A stretch of DNA of 64,000 nt from Stenotrophomonas hibiscicola ATCC 19867 (GTDB taxonomy: Bacteria; Pseudomonadota; Gammaproteobacteria; Xanthomonadales; Xanthomonadaceae), in the NCBI RefSeq assembly GCF_000382065.1, contig NZ_KB907498.1:750714-814713 (forward strand), in the 5' to 3' direction. The notes under the pieces are model-generated. The model searched no databases. It was given only the letters and a program-made list of their open reading frames with translations, and was not told where the DNA came from. The position numbers were made by a program, and so were the translations under genes. This document shows positions 46,865 to 57,740 of the stretch, in pieces; the stretch's first letter is position 1; every line of letters begins with the position of its first letter.

Positions 46865-46926
46865 GTCATCCAGGCATGGCGTGGATCTACTGGAAACCTG
46901 GAGTAGATCCACGCCATGCGTGGATG
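46865..46926. repeat. Pair of SMAG-like elements
   Basis: An element around 46874-46890 (ggcatggcgtggatctac) is followed by gtagatccacgccatgcg plus tggat at 46903-46926. The GTAG ends face each other across 13 bases. Same subfamily as 31536-31558. Confidence 0.75.
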
Positions 46927-46937
46927 GACGCCCCGGG

Positions 46938-46965
46938 AAAAACGCCCGCTTTCGCGGGCGTTTTT
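46938..46965. terminator. Bidirectional Rho-independent terminator
   Basis: aaaaacgcccgc and gcgggcgttttt form a 9-bp GC-rich stem with loop tttc, with A tracts on one side and T on the other. It lies between the convergent DUF3108 gene and the EF-hand gene and serves both. Confidence 0.92.
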
Positions 46966-46966
46966 C

Positions 46967-48573
<1,607 letters not shown>

Positions 48574-48804
48574 TCAGCCGGCTTCGGCCGGGGTCACGGT
48601 TTTCAGCGCCAGCGCGTGGATCGCGCCGCCCATCAGGTCGCCCAGCGTGGCATACACCATGCGGTGGCGGGCCAGCGGCATCTTGCCGGCGAAGGCCTCG
48701 CAGACCACGGTCGCTTCGAAATGCACGCCATCGTCGCCCTGCACGTCGGCGCGGGCGCCAGGCAGGCCGGTTTCGATCAGATTGCGGATGGTGTCGGCGT
48801 CCAA
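48574..48804 (-). CDS. BolA family protein (IbaG-like)
   Basis: 76 residues of the BolA/IbaG type (IRNLIETGLPGARADVQ, DDGVHFEATVVCEAFAGK, HRMVYATLGDLMGGAIHAL) with the class-II style Cys and conserved His. IbaG works with monothiol glutaredoxins in Fe-S handling and acid response. The bolA-murA order is conserved in gammaproteobacteria. Divergent from kdsD with a 54-bp gap. Confidence 0.9.
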   Translation of the reverse strand: MDADTIRNLIETGLPGARADVQGDDGVHFEATVVCEAFAGKMPLARHRMVYATLGDLMGGAIHALALKTVTPAEAG

Positions 48805-48858
48805 CGGGCTTTCCTAATAAAATGTGCGTCCATTCTACTTCCGCTGCGTGGCGTCCGC

Positions 48859-49860
48859 ATGGCCGAATCCCTGTTGCCCCCCCGTTCTGCCGACCCTGCC
48901 GGCCTGATCGCCAGTGGCCGCCGCGTGTTCGAGATCGAGCGGCAGGCGCTGGAGGCCGTGGCTGACCGCCTCGGCGAGGCCTTCCAGCAGGCCTGCCAGG
49001 CGATCCTGGCCAGCCGCGGGCGTGTGGTGGCCACCGGCATGGGCAAATCCGGGCACATCGCCCGCAAGATCGCCGCCACCCTGGCCTCCACCGGCACCCC
49101 GGCGTTCTACGTGCACCCTGGCGAGGCCGGACACGGTGACCTGGGCATGATCACCGAGGACGATGTGGTGCTGGCGCTTTCCTATTCGGGGGAGTCGGAC
49201 GAGCTGCTCATGCTGTTGCCGGTGCTCAAGCGCCAGGGCAACCTGCTGATCTCCATGACCGGCCGCCCGCAGTCCAGCCTGGCCACCGCCGCCGATATCC
49301 ACCTGGACGTCAGCGTGCCGGCCGAGGCCTGCCCGCTGGCGCTGGCGCCGACCTCCAGCACCACCGCCTCGCTGGCGATGGGCGATGCGCTGGCCGTGGC
49401 CCTGCTCGACGCGCGCGGCTTCACCGCCGACGATTTCGCCCGCTCGCACCCGGCCGGCAGCCTCGGCCGCCGCCTGCTGCTGCACATCACCGACGTCATG
49501 CATAGCGGCGAGGACCTGCCCAGCGTGGGTGCCGACGCCAGCCTCAGCGAGGCGCTGGTGGAAATGAGCCGCAAGCGACTCGGGATGACCGCCGTGGTCG
49601 ACGCCGATGGCGTGCTGATCGGCCTGTTCACCGACGGCGACCTGCGCCGCGCGCTGGACAGCGCGCTGGACGTGCGCACCGCGAAGATCGCCGACGTGAT
49701 GACCCGCAACCCGCGCACCATCGGGGCCGACCAGCTGGCCGTAGAGGCCGCGCGGCAGATGGAAACCCAGAAAATCAACGGCCTGATCGTGGTCGATGAC
49801 CAGGGCCGTGCGGTAGGCGCCCTGAACATTCATGACCTGTTGCGGGCCCGGGTGGTTTAA
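48859..49860 (+). CDS. kdsD: Arabinose-5-phosphate isomerase KdsD
   Basis: 333 residues. The SIS domain (VATGMGKSGHIARKIAATLAS, SYSGESDELLMLLPVLK, PTSSTTASLAMGDALAVAL) interconverts ribulose-5-P and arabinose-5-P for KDO. Two CBS domains follow (ITDVMHSGEDLPSVG; IADVMTRNPRTIG). The ATG at 48859 was taken; the frame upstream is antisense to murA/bolA. First gene of the kdsD-kdsC-lptCAB LPS operon. Confidence 0.95.
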   Translation: MAESLLPPRSADPAGLIASGRRVFEIERQALEAVADRLGEAFQQACQAILASRGRVVATGMGKSGHIARKIAATLASTGTPAFYVHPGEAGHGDLGMITEDDVVLALSYSGESDELLMLLPVLKRQGNLLISMTGRPQSSLATAADIHLDVSVPAEACPLALAPTSSTTASLAMGDALAVALLDARGFTADDFARSHPAGSLGRRLLLHITDVMHSGEDLPSVGADASLSEALVEMSRKRLGMTAVVDADGVLIGLFTDGDLRRALDSALDVRTAKIADVMTRNPRTIGADQLAVEAARQMETQKINGLIVVDDQGRAVGALNIHDLLRARVV

Positions 49861-49926
49861 CCGACAGTCCGTAGACCCCATTCAGTCTGTAATGCCCCAC
49901 CCGACCCCACCGAGCCTGCTGCCCTG

Positions 49927-50475
49927 ATGCCCTGGTCCCCGCTGCCCGCCTTCCCTGCCCACCTGCATGCCGCTGCGGCCCGCGTCCGCCTGGCCTGCTT
50001 CGACGTGGACGGCACCCTCACTGACGGTCGGCTGTACTACGACAAGGAAGGGAACGAGAGCAAGGCGTACTTCGTGCAGGATGGCCTGGGCCTGAAACTG
50101 CTGCAGCAGCACGGTATCCACCCCGTGCTGATCACCGCGCGCAACAGCCAGTCCGCGCTCAAGCGCGGCGCCGACCTCGGCATCGACACCCAGATCGCCG
50201 TGGGCGACAAGCTGGCCAGCGTGCAGGCGCTGTGCGCGCAGCACGGCGTCGGCCTGGAGCAGGTGGCCTTCATGGGCGACGACCTGCCGGACCTGGCGCC
50301 GCTGGGCGCGGTCGGCCTGGCAGTGGCCCCGGCCAACGCCCACCCGTGGATCGCCGAGCGCGTGCACTGGCAGACCCGCGCCGACGGCGGACGTGGCGCC
50401 GCCCGCGAACTGTGCGACATCCTGCTGGCCGCACAGGGCCACGTAGATGCGGTGCTGGCGAGGTTCGGCGCATGA
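49927..50475 (+). CDS. kdsC: KDO-8-phosphate phosphatase KdsC
   Basis: 182-residue HAD phosphatase without a cap domain. Motifs: CFDVDGTLTDGRLYY (nucleophile Asp), ITARNS, the Lys in VGDKLASV and FMGDDLPDLAPL. It produces free KDO for lipid A-core assembly. It overlaps lptC by four bases. Confidence 0.95.
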   Translation: MPWSPLPAFPAHLHAAAARVRLACFDVDGTLTDGRLYYDKEGNESKAYFVQDGLGLKLLQQHGIHPVLITARNSQSALKRGADLGIDTQIAVGDKLASVQALCAQHGVGLEQVAFMGDDLPDLAPLGAVGLAVAPANAHPWIAERVHWQTRADGGRGAARELCDILLAAQGHVDAVLARFGA

Positions 50476-51047
50476 GCCTGCCGACACTGAACTGGCGCAC
50501 CCTGCTGGGCGTCGGCCTGCTGCTGGCGGCGCTGCTCAGCAGCTGGGCCGCCCTGCGCAACCGCGACAAGGGCCCGGCCAACGACAGCCAGGAGCCGGGT
50601 GTGGACTACGTTCTGCACGACTTCCAGATCGTGGCCCTGGATGAGCACGGCAAGGAGTCGACCACCCTGCGTGCGCCGCGGCTGGAGCGCCAGCGTGGCG
50701 ACCAGACCATCAACATCGCCACACCGCTGTTCGAGATGCCGGACAAGGATGGCAAGCACTGGACCCTGCGTGCCGAGACCGGCTGGCTCAGCGCCAAGGG
50801 CGACCAGATGAAGCTGCGCGGCAATGTGGCCGGCGACAGCCCGGCCGATCCGGGCGTGGTGCCGACCACCTTCCGCACCGACCATCTGGACGTGTTCCCG
50901 AAGGAGAACCGCGCCCGCACCGACGCCCTGGTGACCATGACCCGCCCGGGCATGGAACAGTCCGGCGTCGGCTTCGAAGTGGATTCGAAGAACAACACGT
51001 ATCATTTCCTCAGCCAGTCCAAGGGCCGTTACACGCCCAAACGCTGA
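50472..51047 (+). CDS. lptC: LPS export protein LptC
   Basis: 191 residues with one N-terminal membrane helix (about 11-27) and an LptC periplasmic beta-jellyroll (VDYVLHDFQIVALDEHGKE, TAETGWLS-like RAETGWLSAKGDQMKLRGNV). It bridges LptB2FG in the inner membrane and LptA. Position between kdsC and lptA is conserved. Confidence 0.93.
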   Translation: MSLPTLNWRTLLGVGLLLAALLSSWAALRNRDKGPANDSQEPGVDYVLHDFQIVALDEHGKESTTLRAPRLERQRGDQTINIATPLFEMPDKDGKHWTLRAETGWLSAKGDQMKLRGNVAGDSPADPGVVPTTFRTDHLDVFPKENRARTDALVTMTRPGMEQSGVGFEVDSKNNTYHFLSQSKGRYTPKR

Positions 51048-51150
51048 TTCCGCCGCCAGCCCGCGACGTCTCCGGACAGGCGCAGGGCCGGCAGCCCCAC
51101 CCTCCGCCCCCGGCCCGCCCGGGAGGCCCCCACCGGTAGAACGGACCCCG

Positions 51151-51702
51151 ATGAAGATTTCCTTTGCCGCCGTACTCGCGCTCGGTCTTCTTGTCCCCAG
51201 CGCCGCCTTCGCCAAGTCCACCGACCGCAACGAAGACATGCACATCGATTCCGGCGCCCAGTCCGGCACGCTCACCGGCGACGGCAAGACCGTGCTGTCG
51301 CAGGGCGTGATCATCACCCAGGGCACGCTGGACCTGCGCTCGTCCGAGGCCGAGATCTACCTCAAGGATGGCGAAGCCGTGCGCGCGGTGTTCACTGGCA
51401 AGCAGGCCAAGATGAAGCAGCAGCTCGATGACGGCACCTGGATGGATGCCGTTGCCGACCGCATCGACTACGACATCAAGACCGAGATCATTACCCTGAC
51501 CGGCAACTACAAGGTCACCAGCGCGCGCGGCACCAATGCCGGCCAGCGCATGGTCTACAACACCCGCACCGGCGAAATGAACTCCGGTGGTGACGGCAGC
51601 CGTGTGCGTACCGTCATCCCGCCGAAGAACAAGACCCCGGCCGCGCCTGCGGCACAGCCCAAGGCCACCACGCCGGCGCAGCCGGCCGGGAGCAGGAAGT
51701 AA
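51151..51702 (+). CDS. lptA: LPS periplasmic bridge protein LptA
   Basis: 183 residues with a signal peptide (about 1-21) and the OstA/LptA jellyroll ([36 protein letters not shown] pattern). A Pro/Ala-rich basic tail of about 25 residues ends the protein. It polymerises to carry LPS across the periplasm. The stop overlaps the lptB start by one base. Confidence 0.93.
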   Translation: MKISFAAVLALGLLVPSAAFAKSTDRNEDMHIDSGAQSGTLTGDGKTVLSQGVIITQGTLDLRSSEAEIYLKDGEAVRAVFTGKQAKMKQQLDDGTWMDAVADRIDYDIKTEIITLTGNYKVTSARGTNAGQRMVYNTRTGEMNSGGDGSRVRTVIPPKNKTPAAPAAQPKATTPAQPAGSRK

Positions 51703-52421
51703 TGCTCGTCGCCAAGGGCCTGCGCAAGAAGTACAAGCAGCGCGAAGTCGTCAAGGATTTCGGGCTGACCCTCGACGCCGGCGAAGTGGTCGGCCTGCTG
51801 GGCCCCAACGGTGCCGGCAAGACCACCTGCTTCTACATGATCGTCGGCCTGGTTGCGGCTGACGCTGGCAGCATCGTGCTCGACGGCAAGGACATCACCG
51901 GCGACCCGATGTATACCCGCGCCAAGCAGGGCGTGGGCTATCTGCCGCAGGAACCGTCGGTATTCCGCAAGCTGACCGTGGCCGACAACATCCGCCTGGT
52001 GCTGGAGCTGCGCGAAGACCTGGATGCGGCCGGCCGCGAGCGCGAATTGAACAGCCTGCTCGACGAACTGCAGCTGGGCCATGTTGCCGACCAGCTTGGC
52101 GCCAGCCTGTCCGGTGGCGAACGCCGCCGCTGCGAGATCGCCCGCGCCCTGGCAGCGCAGCCGCGCCTGATCCTGCTTGACGAGCCGTTCGCCGGTGTCG
52201 ATCCGATTTCGGTCGGCGAGATCCAGCGCATCGTCACCCATCTCAAGCAGCGTGGCATCGGCGTGCTGATCACCGACCACAACGTGCGCGAGACCTTGGG
52301 TATCTGCGACCGCGCGTATATCCTCGCCGAGGGCAGCGTGCTGGCCCAGGGTTCGCCGGAAGCGATCCTGGACAACGCCGATGTACGCCGCGTCTACCTC
52401 GGGGATTCCTTCAAGCTGTGA
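51702..52421 (+). CDS. lptB: LPS export ABC ATPase LptB
   Basis: 239 residues. Walker [16 protein letters not shown]-loop [16 protein letters not shown], signature [15 protein letters not shown], Walker [17 protein letters not shown] and the switch His in ITDHNVRET. It powers LPS extraction with LptFG. Typical lptA-lptB-rpoN order. Confidence 0.97.
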   Translation: MLVAKGLRKKYKQREVVKDFGLTLDAGEVVGLLGPNGAGKTTCFYMIVGLVAADAGSIVLDGKDITGDPMYTRAKQGVGYLPQEPSVFRKLTVADNIRLVLELREDLDAAGRERELNSLLDELQLGHVADQLGASLSGGERRRCEIARALAAQPRLILLDEPFAGVDPISVGEIQRIVTHLKQRGIGVLITDHNVRETLGICDRAYILAEGSVLAQGSPEAILDNADVRRVYLGDSFKL

Positions 52422-52460
52422 AGCAGTCGCCGGGTCCCTTTCCTTCCTTTCGGCACAGGC

Positions 52461-53882
52461 ATGAAGACTCGGCTGCAGACATCGTTGGGACAGCAACTGG
52501 TGCTTACGCCCCAGTTGCAGCAGGCGATCAAGCTGCTGCAGATGTCCACCACCGAGCTGGAGCTGGAAATCGCGCAGGCGGTGGAAAGCAATCCGCTGCT
52601 GGACTGGGCCGACAGCAGTGACAGCAGCAGTCCTGCCGGCGAAGGCGACGACAACGGCAACGATGCGCCCGCAGAACGCGCCGATGCCGGCGACGACTGG
52701 GCGCCGGCGGAACTGGACTGGAACGCGTCCGGCAGCGGCGGCAGCTTCGACGATGACGACGACAATGGCAGCGCCGCCGAGCGCGTAGCCGAAACCGAAA
52801 CGCTGGCCGACCGTCTGCTGTGGCAGCTGCATCTGTCGCATCTGTCCCCACGTGATCGCAGCATCGGTGCCGCGCTCATCGATGCACTGGACGATGACGG
52901 TTATCTGCGCGAACCGCTGGGCAACATCGCCGACACCCTGTTGCCGGCGATCCACGCCGGCGAGGACGAGATCCTCGCCGTGCTGCATCGCATCCAGCGC
53001 TTCGATCCGGTGGGTGTGGCTGCACGCACGCTGGGCGAATGCCTGCTGCTGCAGCTGGATGTGCTGCCCGGCGAAACGCCCGGGCTGGCGCTGGCGCGAC
53101 AGATTGCCGCAGGCCCGCTGGAACGGCTGCCACGCAGTGGCGTCGCCGGGCTTGCTCATGAGTTGAAGCAACCGATGGACGAGGTCGAGACTGCCGTCGC
53201 GCTGCTGCGCTCGCTGGACCCGCGCCCGGGCACGCAGATCGCACCGCTGTCGCAGGACACTTACGTGGTGCCGGACGTGGTGGTATGGCGGCAGAACGGC
53301 GTGTGGCGCGCTGCACTGGCCGCGCATGCCGGGCCGAAGGTGGTGATCCACCGCGGCTACGAACAGCTTATCCGGCGTTGCGGCGACGCCGATGCCGGCT
53401 ACCTGCGTGCCCAGCTGCAGGAAGCACGCTGGCTGCTGAAAGGCCTGCAGCAGCGCGGCGAAACGCTGTTGCGCGTCGTGCGCAGCCTGATCCTGCAGCA
53501 GGCCGGCTTCCTTGAATTCGGCGAGCAGGCGCTGCGCCCACTGACCCTGCGCGAGATTGCCACCGAACTGGGCCTGCACGAATCCACGGTGTCGCGTGCG
53601 ATCGCCCGCAAGCACGTGCGCACCCCTCGCGGCACCCTGCCACTGCGGGCCTTCTTCGCCTCCGGCATCGATACCGACGGCGGCGGCGAGGCGTCCAGCA
53701 CCGCCATCCAGGCGATGATCCGGCGCCTGATCGACGATGAGAATCCGCGCAAGCCGCTTTCTGACGCCAAGCTGGCTGACCTGCTCAAATCGTCGGGAAT
53801 CCCAGTAGCGCGGCGCACCGTGGCGAAGTATCGTGAAGCCATGAACATTTCCGCCTCGCACGAAAGGGTCAGAATCGCTTGA
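52461..53882 (+). CDS. rpoN: RNA polymerase sigma-54 factor RpoN
   Basis: 473 residues. Region I with the activator-responsive QLVLTPQLQQAIKLLQMS, an acidic region II (about 50-110, many Asp/Ser/Gly), core binding domain, HTH (LTLREIATELGLHESTVSRAIARK) and the RpoN box near the C-terminus (ARRTVAKYRE). Xanthomonadaceae often carry two rpoN genes; this is the lptB-linked one. Confidence 0.96.
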   Translation: MKTRLQTSLGQQLVLTPQLQQAIKLLQMSTTELELEIAQAVESNPLLDWADSSDSSSPAGEGDDNGNDAPAERADAGDDWAPAELDWNASGSGGSFDDDDDNGSAAERVAETETLADRLLWQLHLSHLSPRDRSIGAALIDALDDDGYLREPLGNIADTLLPAIHAGEDEILAVLHRIQRFDPVGVAARTLGECLLLQLDVLPGETPGLALARQIAAGPLERLPRSGVAGLAHELKQPMDEVETAVALLRSLDPRPGTQIAPLSQDTYVVPDVVVWRQNGVWRAALAAHAGPKVVIHRGYEQLIRRCGDADAGYLRAQLQEARWLLKGLQQRGETLLRVVRSLILQQAGFLEFGEQALRPLTLREIATELGLHESTVSRAIARKHVRTPRGTLPLRAFFASGIDTDGGGEASSTAIQAMIRRLIDDENPRKPLSDAKLADLLKSSGIPVARRTVAKYREAMNISASHERVRIA

Positions 53883-53940
53883 CGCGCCGCCGCGCCCGGC
53901 GGAGAGGTTCATTGGCACATCCGAACACAGGAGAAACCCG

Positions 53941-54258
53941 ATGCGCATCGAAACGTTTGGCAAAGATGTCGAAGTCACCCCGGCCCTGCAGTCCTATGTG
54001 GAGGAAAAGCTGGCCCGGATCGGAAAGCACTTCGACCAGCACTGCGAAGCGCGGGTGACCCTCAAGCTGCAGAAGACCGAACACCATGTCGACGCCAGCC
54101 TCAACATCCCGGGCCAGACCCTGCACGCGGAGGCCAATGCCCAGACCATGTATGCCGCGATCGACCTGCTTGCGGACAAGCTTGACCGCCTGGTGATCAA
54201 GCACAAGGAGAAAAAACAGCAGCACGCGCCGCTGCCGGTGGGCGACAATGGTGGCTGA
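53941..54258 (+). CDS. hpf: Ribosome hibernation promoting factor HPF (short form)
   Basis: 105 residues, the beta-alpha fold of the YfiA/HPF family (FGKDVEVTPALQSYVEEKLARI, HVDASLNIPGQTLHAEANAQTMYAAIDLLADKL). It binds the 30S subunit to inactivate ribosomes in stationary phase. RBS AGGAG lies 8 nt before the ATG. Located in the conserved rpoN-hpf-ptsN order. Confidence 0.95.
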   Translation: MRIETFGKDVEVTPALQSYVEEKLARIGKHFDQHCEARVTLKLQKTEHHVDASLNIPGQTLHAEANAQTMYAAIDLLADKLDRLVIKHKEKKQQHAPLPVGDNGG

Positions 54259-54279
54259 TCGCCACCGTTCCCCGCAGAC

Positions 54280-54732
54280 ATGCCCCTGACTGACCTCCTG
54301 GCGGCCGTGCAGACCCAGCTCTGCACGGCCACCGACCGTGACAGCGTCCTGCAGGCCGCCGCCGGGTTGCTGGCCTGCCGCCAGGCCAATGCCGAACAGA
54401 TCTACCTGAACCTGTGCCAGCGCGAAGCCCTGGGCAGCACCGCGATCGGCCACGGCATCGCCATCCCCCACGGCCGCGCGCCTACCCTTGATCGCCCCCG
54501 TGGCGCCCTGCTGCGATTGGCCGCCCCGGTCGATTTCGGCGGCGACGAACCGGTGGACCTGGTGTTCGCCATGGCCGTCCCCGCCCACTACACCCACCAG
54601 CACCTGATGCTGTTGTCCGAGCTGGCCGAACTGTTTTCCGCGCCGGACATCCGCCAGGCCCTGCGCGAAGCGGGCGATGCCCGGGCGCTGCGCGAGGCGC
54701 TGGACATGACCCCTCCTGCGAGTGCCGCATGA
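54280..54732 (+). CDS. ptsN: Nitrogen-PTS EIIA component PtsN
   Basis: 150 residues. The phosphorylatable histidine is in [13 protein letters not shown] (about His64). It is the terminal phosphoacceptor of a regulatory PTS; unphosphorylated and phosphorylated forms control K+ and other targets in other bacteria. It overlaps hprK by four bases. Confidence 0.94.
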   Translation: MPLTDLLAAVQTQLCTATDRDSVLQAAAGLLACRQANAEQIYLNLCQREALGSTAIGHGIAIPHGRAPTLDRPRGALLRLAAPVDFGGDEPVDLVFAMAVPAHYTHQHLMLLSELAELFSAPDIRQALREAGDARALREALDMTPPASAA

Positions 54733-55679
54733 ATACCAGCATCACCGCCCGTGAACTGTTCGAACAGCAGCGCGAGCGGCTGGGGTTGCGCTGGGCCGCC
54801 GGCAAGTCCGGTGAGAAGCGCGAGCTGGAGGCCGGCAATACCGTCTCGCGGCGTCCCTCGCTGGCCGGCTACCTCAACGCGATCTATCCCAACAAGGTGC
54901 AGATCCTGGGCACCGAGGAACTGTCCTGGCTGGATGCACTGGAACCACGCCAGCGCTGGGAGACCATCGAAAAGATCATGCAGTCGCACCCGCTGGCGCT
55001 GGTGCTGACGCGCAACCAGCCCTGCCCGGAAGACCTCCGCGCCGCTGCTGACGAATCCGGCACGCCGCTGTGGCTCTCGCCCAAGCGCGGCCACGAACTG
55101 CTCAACCACCTGTCCTACCATCTGGCGCGTACGCTGGCGCCGCGGGTGATCCTGCACGGCGTGTTCATGGAGATCTATTCCATCGGCGTGCTGATCACCG
55201 GCGAGGCCGGATCGGGCAAGAGCGAGCTGGCGCTGGAGCTGCTCACCCGCGGCCATCGCCTGGTCGCCGACGATGCCCCCGAGTTCACCCAGATCGCCCC
55301 GGACGTACTCGACGGCACCTGCCCCGAACTGCTGCAGGACCTGCTGGAAGTGCGCGGCCTGGGCGTGCTCAACGTGCGCGAGATGTTCGGCGACACGGCT
55401 GTAAAGAAGAACAAGTACCTTCGGCTGATCGTCCACCTGACCAAGCCGATGACCGAACCCACCCCACATGGCTACGAACGCCTGACCGGCGATTCGGGCA
55501 CCCGCCATGTGCTGGACCTGGACGTTCCGCTGATCACCCTGCCGGTGATGCCCGGCCGCAACCTGGCCGTACTGACCGAAGCCGCGACCCGCCTGCACAT
55601 CCTGCGCACCAAGGGCATCGACCCGGCGGCTATGTTCATCGCCCGCCACAGCAACCTGCTGGAACGGCGAACACCCTGA
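54729..55679 (+). CDS. hprK: HPr kinase/phosphorylase HprK
   Basis: 316 residues. Walker [15 protein letters not shown], followed by VADDAPEF and the HprK signature [15 protein letters not shown], then KLRLIVHL-like [12 protein letters not shown]. It phosphorylates Ser46 of HPr, and that serine is present in the HPr encoded at 57469. Here it links a regulatory PTS to energy state. Confidence 0.95.
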   Translation: MNTSITARELFEQQRERLGLRWAAGKSGEKRELEAGNTVSRRPSLAGYLNAIYPNKVQILGTEELSWLDALEPRQRWETIEKIMQSHPLALVLTRNQPCPEDLRAAADESGTPLWLSPKRGHELLNHLSYHLARTLAPRVILHGVFMEIYSIGVLITGEAGSGKSELALELLTRGHRLVADDAPEFTQIAPDVLDGTCPELLQDLLEVRGLGVLNVREMFGDTAVKKNKYLRLIVHLTKPMTEPTPHGYERLTGDSGTRHVLDLDVPLITLPVMPGRNLAVLTEAATRLHILRTKGIDPAAMFIARHSNLLERRTP

Positions 55680-55706
55680 TTTCCCTGCCCCTCGAAGAGC
55701 CTGTCC

Positions 55707-56591
55707 ATGAGCACCGTCACCCCCTCCGCCCCGACCCTGATCATCGTCAGCGGCCTGTCCGGCTCGGGTAAATCCGTCGCCCTGAAGACCTTCGAGGACC
55801 AGGACTACTACTGCTCGGACAACCTGCCGATCAATCTGCTGCCCGACTTCGTGCGCAGCCTGCTGGCCAACCATGACGGCAGCGCGCCGCGCCGCCTGGC
55901 CGTGGGCATCGACGTTCGCGGACAGGCCGATCTGAGCCAGCTGGGCAACTGGCGGCAGCTGGCCACTGACGCCGGCGTGGAAGTGAAGGTACTGTTCTTC
56001 GAGGCCAGCGATGAGGCTGTGCTCAAGCGCTACGCCGACACCCGGCGCCGTCATCCGCTGAGCCAGCTGGGCCTGTCGCTGCCCGAAGCGATCGCACGCG
56101 AACGTGAATTGACGGCACCGCTGCGCCGCGAGGCCGATGCGGTGATCGATACCAGCAACCTCAACGTGCATCAGCTGCGGCGGCGGATCATCACCGAGTT
56201 CACGCTGGACCATGCCACCGGACTGTCCCTGCTGTTCGAATCGTTCGCGTACAAGCGCGGCGTGCCGGCCGAGGCGGACTTCGTATTCGATGCGCGGGTG
56301 CTGCCCAATCCACACTGGGACCCCGATCTGCGTGCGCTGAGCGGCCGCGAACCGGGCGTACGCGACTATCTGGAAGCACAGCCGGACGTGCAGCGTTACC
56401 TGGCCCAGCTGATGGATTTCCTCGATACGTGGCTGCCGAAACTGGGGGATGGCACCCGCAGCTACGTGACGGTGGCGTTCGGCTGCACCGGCGGCAAGCA
56501 CCGCTCGGTGTTCCTGGCCGAGCGCCTGGCCCGGCATGCCCGCGAGATGGGCTGGGAAGATGTGGCCACGTATCACCGCGAACAGGATTGA
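55707..56591 (+). CDS. rapZ: RNase adapter protein RapZ
   Basis: 294 residues. N-terminal P-loop [26 protein letters not shown] in the family's usual form, and the C-terminal domain with [24 protein letters not shown] and [16 protein letters not shown]. In E. coli RapZ senses glucosamine-6-P and directs sRNA turnover. Last gene of this block before a 490-bp gap filled with repeats. Confidence 0.95.
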   Translation: MSTVTPSAPTLIIVSGLSGSGKSVALKTFEDQDYYCSDNLPINLLPDFVRSLLANHDGSAPRRLAVGIDVRGQADLSQLGNWRQLATDAGVEVKVLFFEASDEAVLKRYADTRRRHPLSQLGLSLPEAIARERELTAPLRREADAVIDTSNLNVHQLRRRIITEFTLDHATGLSLLFESFAYKRGVPAEADFVFDARVLPNPHWDPDLRALSGREPGVRDYLEAQPDVQRYLAQLMDFLDTWLPKLGDGTRSYVTVAFGCTGGKHRSVFLAERLARHAREMGWEDVATYHREQD

Positions 56592-56624
56592 GAGAGTCGG
56601 CCGGGCTGCGCCCGGCACCCGCCG

Positions 56625-56646
56625 GTAGTGCCGGCCGCTGGCCGGC
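56625..56646. repeat. SMAG element (GTAGTGCCGGCC type)
   Basis: gtagtgccggccgctggccg plus gc, same subfamily as 26726-26748. It follows a small hairpin (gccgggc / gcccggc) after rapZ. Confidence 0.8.
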
Positions 56647-56688
56647 AACAGCAACAGCAACAGCAGAAGCGGCATTCCGTGGGATGAC

Positions 56689-56866
56689 GGGGCGGTGTGG
56701 ATCTGCAGGACACGCCGTAAACCCCGCTCCGCGGTCCGGCCCAGCCGCTGGCGGCTGGGCGTTCGGGCGCTTGCGAAGCAGTGCTTCGCAAGCAAAGCGC
56801 CCTCACCCCTGGGGGCTCGATGGCGCCATCCATGGCGCCAACGGTCCTGCAGACCCACACCGCCCC
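56689..56866. repeat. Long intergenic inverted repeat (about 178 bp)
   Basis: Arms 56689-56711 and 56844-56866 are inverted copies with one mismatch in 23. They enclose a 12-bp perfect hairpin gcttgcgaagca / tgcttcgcaagc (56769-56793) within gggcgc / gcgccc, and a gatggcgccatccatggcgcc palindrome near the right arm. The inner core resembles that of the element at 38635-38730. Confidence 0.8.
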
Positions 56867-56925
56867 ACCTCTGACAGATTTCTGCTGCTGGTGGGTGTCG
56901 ACCCTGGTCGACACGATGGATCCAC

Positions 56926-56941
56926 GCGTGCGTGGATGAAT
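56926..56941. repeat. SMAG-like palindrome fragment
   Basis: gatccacgcgtgcgtggat is an inverted repeat of the subfamily seen at 31536 and 46903, here without a clear GTAG flank. Confidence 0.5.
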
Positions 56942-57083
56942 CGCTGTCAGGCATCGAAAAACGGATGGGGTCGGATCTCTTTCTCAACGGAAAGGCTCCC
57001 CTTGCGAGCAACGCTGAATACGGGACACAGTGCCCCCCATCTGCTGCTATCGCCAATTCACCTTGACCTGTTAACGTGCAGTA

Positions 57084-57476
57084 ATGACCTGTGGCATTCT
57101 CCTCGTAACACATCCGGGGGTCGGGCCCGCCCTGCTTGAGGTGGCGACCCGGCTCCTGCGGCAATTGCCGCTGAAAACCGAAGCTTTCGAAGTACCGTTC
57201 GACGCAGACCTGGACGCCCTGCTCCCGCTCGCCTCGGCCGCCCTGCGGCGGGTCGATGCAGGGGATGGCGTGCTGATCCTGACCGACCTGTACGGCGCCA
57301 GCCCCGCCAACCTAGCCGGGCAGCTGGCCCGGTTGGGGACCCCGGTTCGCCGGGTATCGGCGCTGAGCCTGCCGATGTTGCTGCGGGTGATGAATTATCC
57401 GGAACAGGGACTGGATCAACTGCCCGCCACAGCCGCGGCGGGCACCCGTAATGGAGCGATAGTCGACGATGCTTGA
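57084..57476 (+). CDS. PTS EIIA component, mannose type
   Basis: 130 residues of the EIIA-Man fold (GILLVTHPGVGPALLEVA with phosphoacceptor His10; DGVLILTDLYGASPANLAG). No EIIB, EIIC or EIID gene is present nearby, so it is probably regulatory rather than part of a sugar transporter. It overlaps ptsH by eight bases. Confidence 0.88.
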   Translation: MTCGILLVTHPGVGPALLEVATRLLRQLPLKTEAFEVPFDADLDALLPLASAALRRVDAGDGVLILTDLYGASPANLAGQLARLGTPVRRVSALSLPMLLRVMNYPEQGLDQLPATAAAGTRNGAIVDDA

Positions 57477-57738
57477 ACGAGAACTCACCGTGAGCAACCG
57501 CCTGGGCCTGCACGCCCGGGCCACCGCCAAGCTGGTGCAGACCCTGGCGCCGTTCCGCTGCAACGTGACCATGGCCGCCAAGGGCCGTGAGATCAACGCC
57601 AAGAGCATCATGGGCGTGATGCTGCTGGCCGCCGGCCAGGGCACTCCGGTCACGGTGCGCATCAACGGCGAGGACGAAGCCGCCGCGATGGAAGCGGTGG
57701 TCGGTCTGTTCGAGCGCCGCTTCGACGAGGACAGCTGA
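57469..57738 (+). CDS. ptsH: Phosphocarrier protein HPr
   Basis: 89 residues. The active-site loop LGLHARATAKLV holds His15 and the regulatory serine is in INAKSIMGVM (Ser46), the site for HprK. It relays phosphate from EI to PtsN and the EIIA-Man protein. It ends 2 nt before ptsI. Confidence 0.95.
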   Translation: MLERELTVSNRLGLHARATAKLVQTLAPFRCNVTMAAKGREINAKSIMGVMLLAAGQGTPVTVRINGEDEAAAMEAVVGLFERRFDEDS

Positions 57739-57740
57739 GC

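Noticed and set aside
51555..53978. An 807-residue minus-strand frame over lptB and rpoN
   Set aside because: Both plus-strand genes are unambiguous. Long antisense frames of this kind also occur over 20016-22049, 54588-57164 and 57312-59594 and were all discarded.
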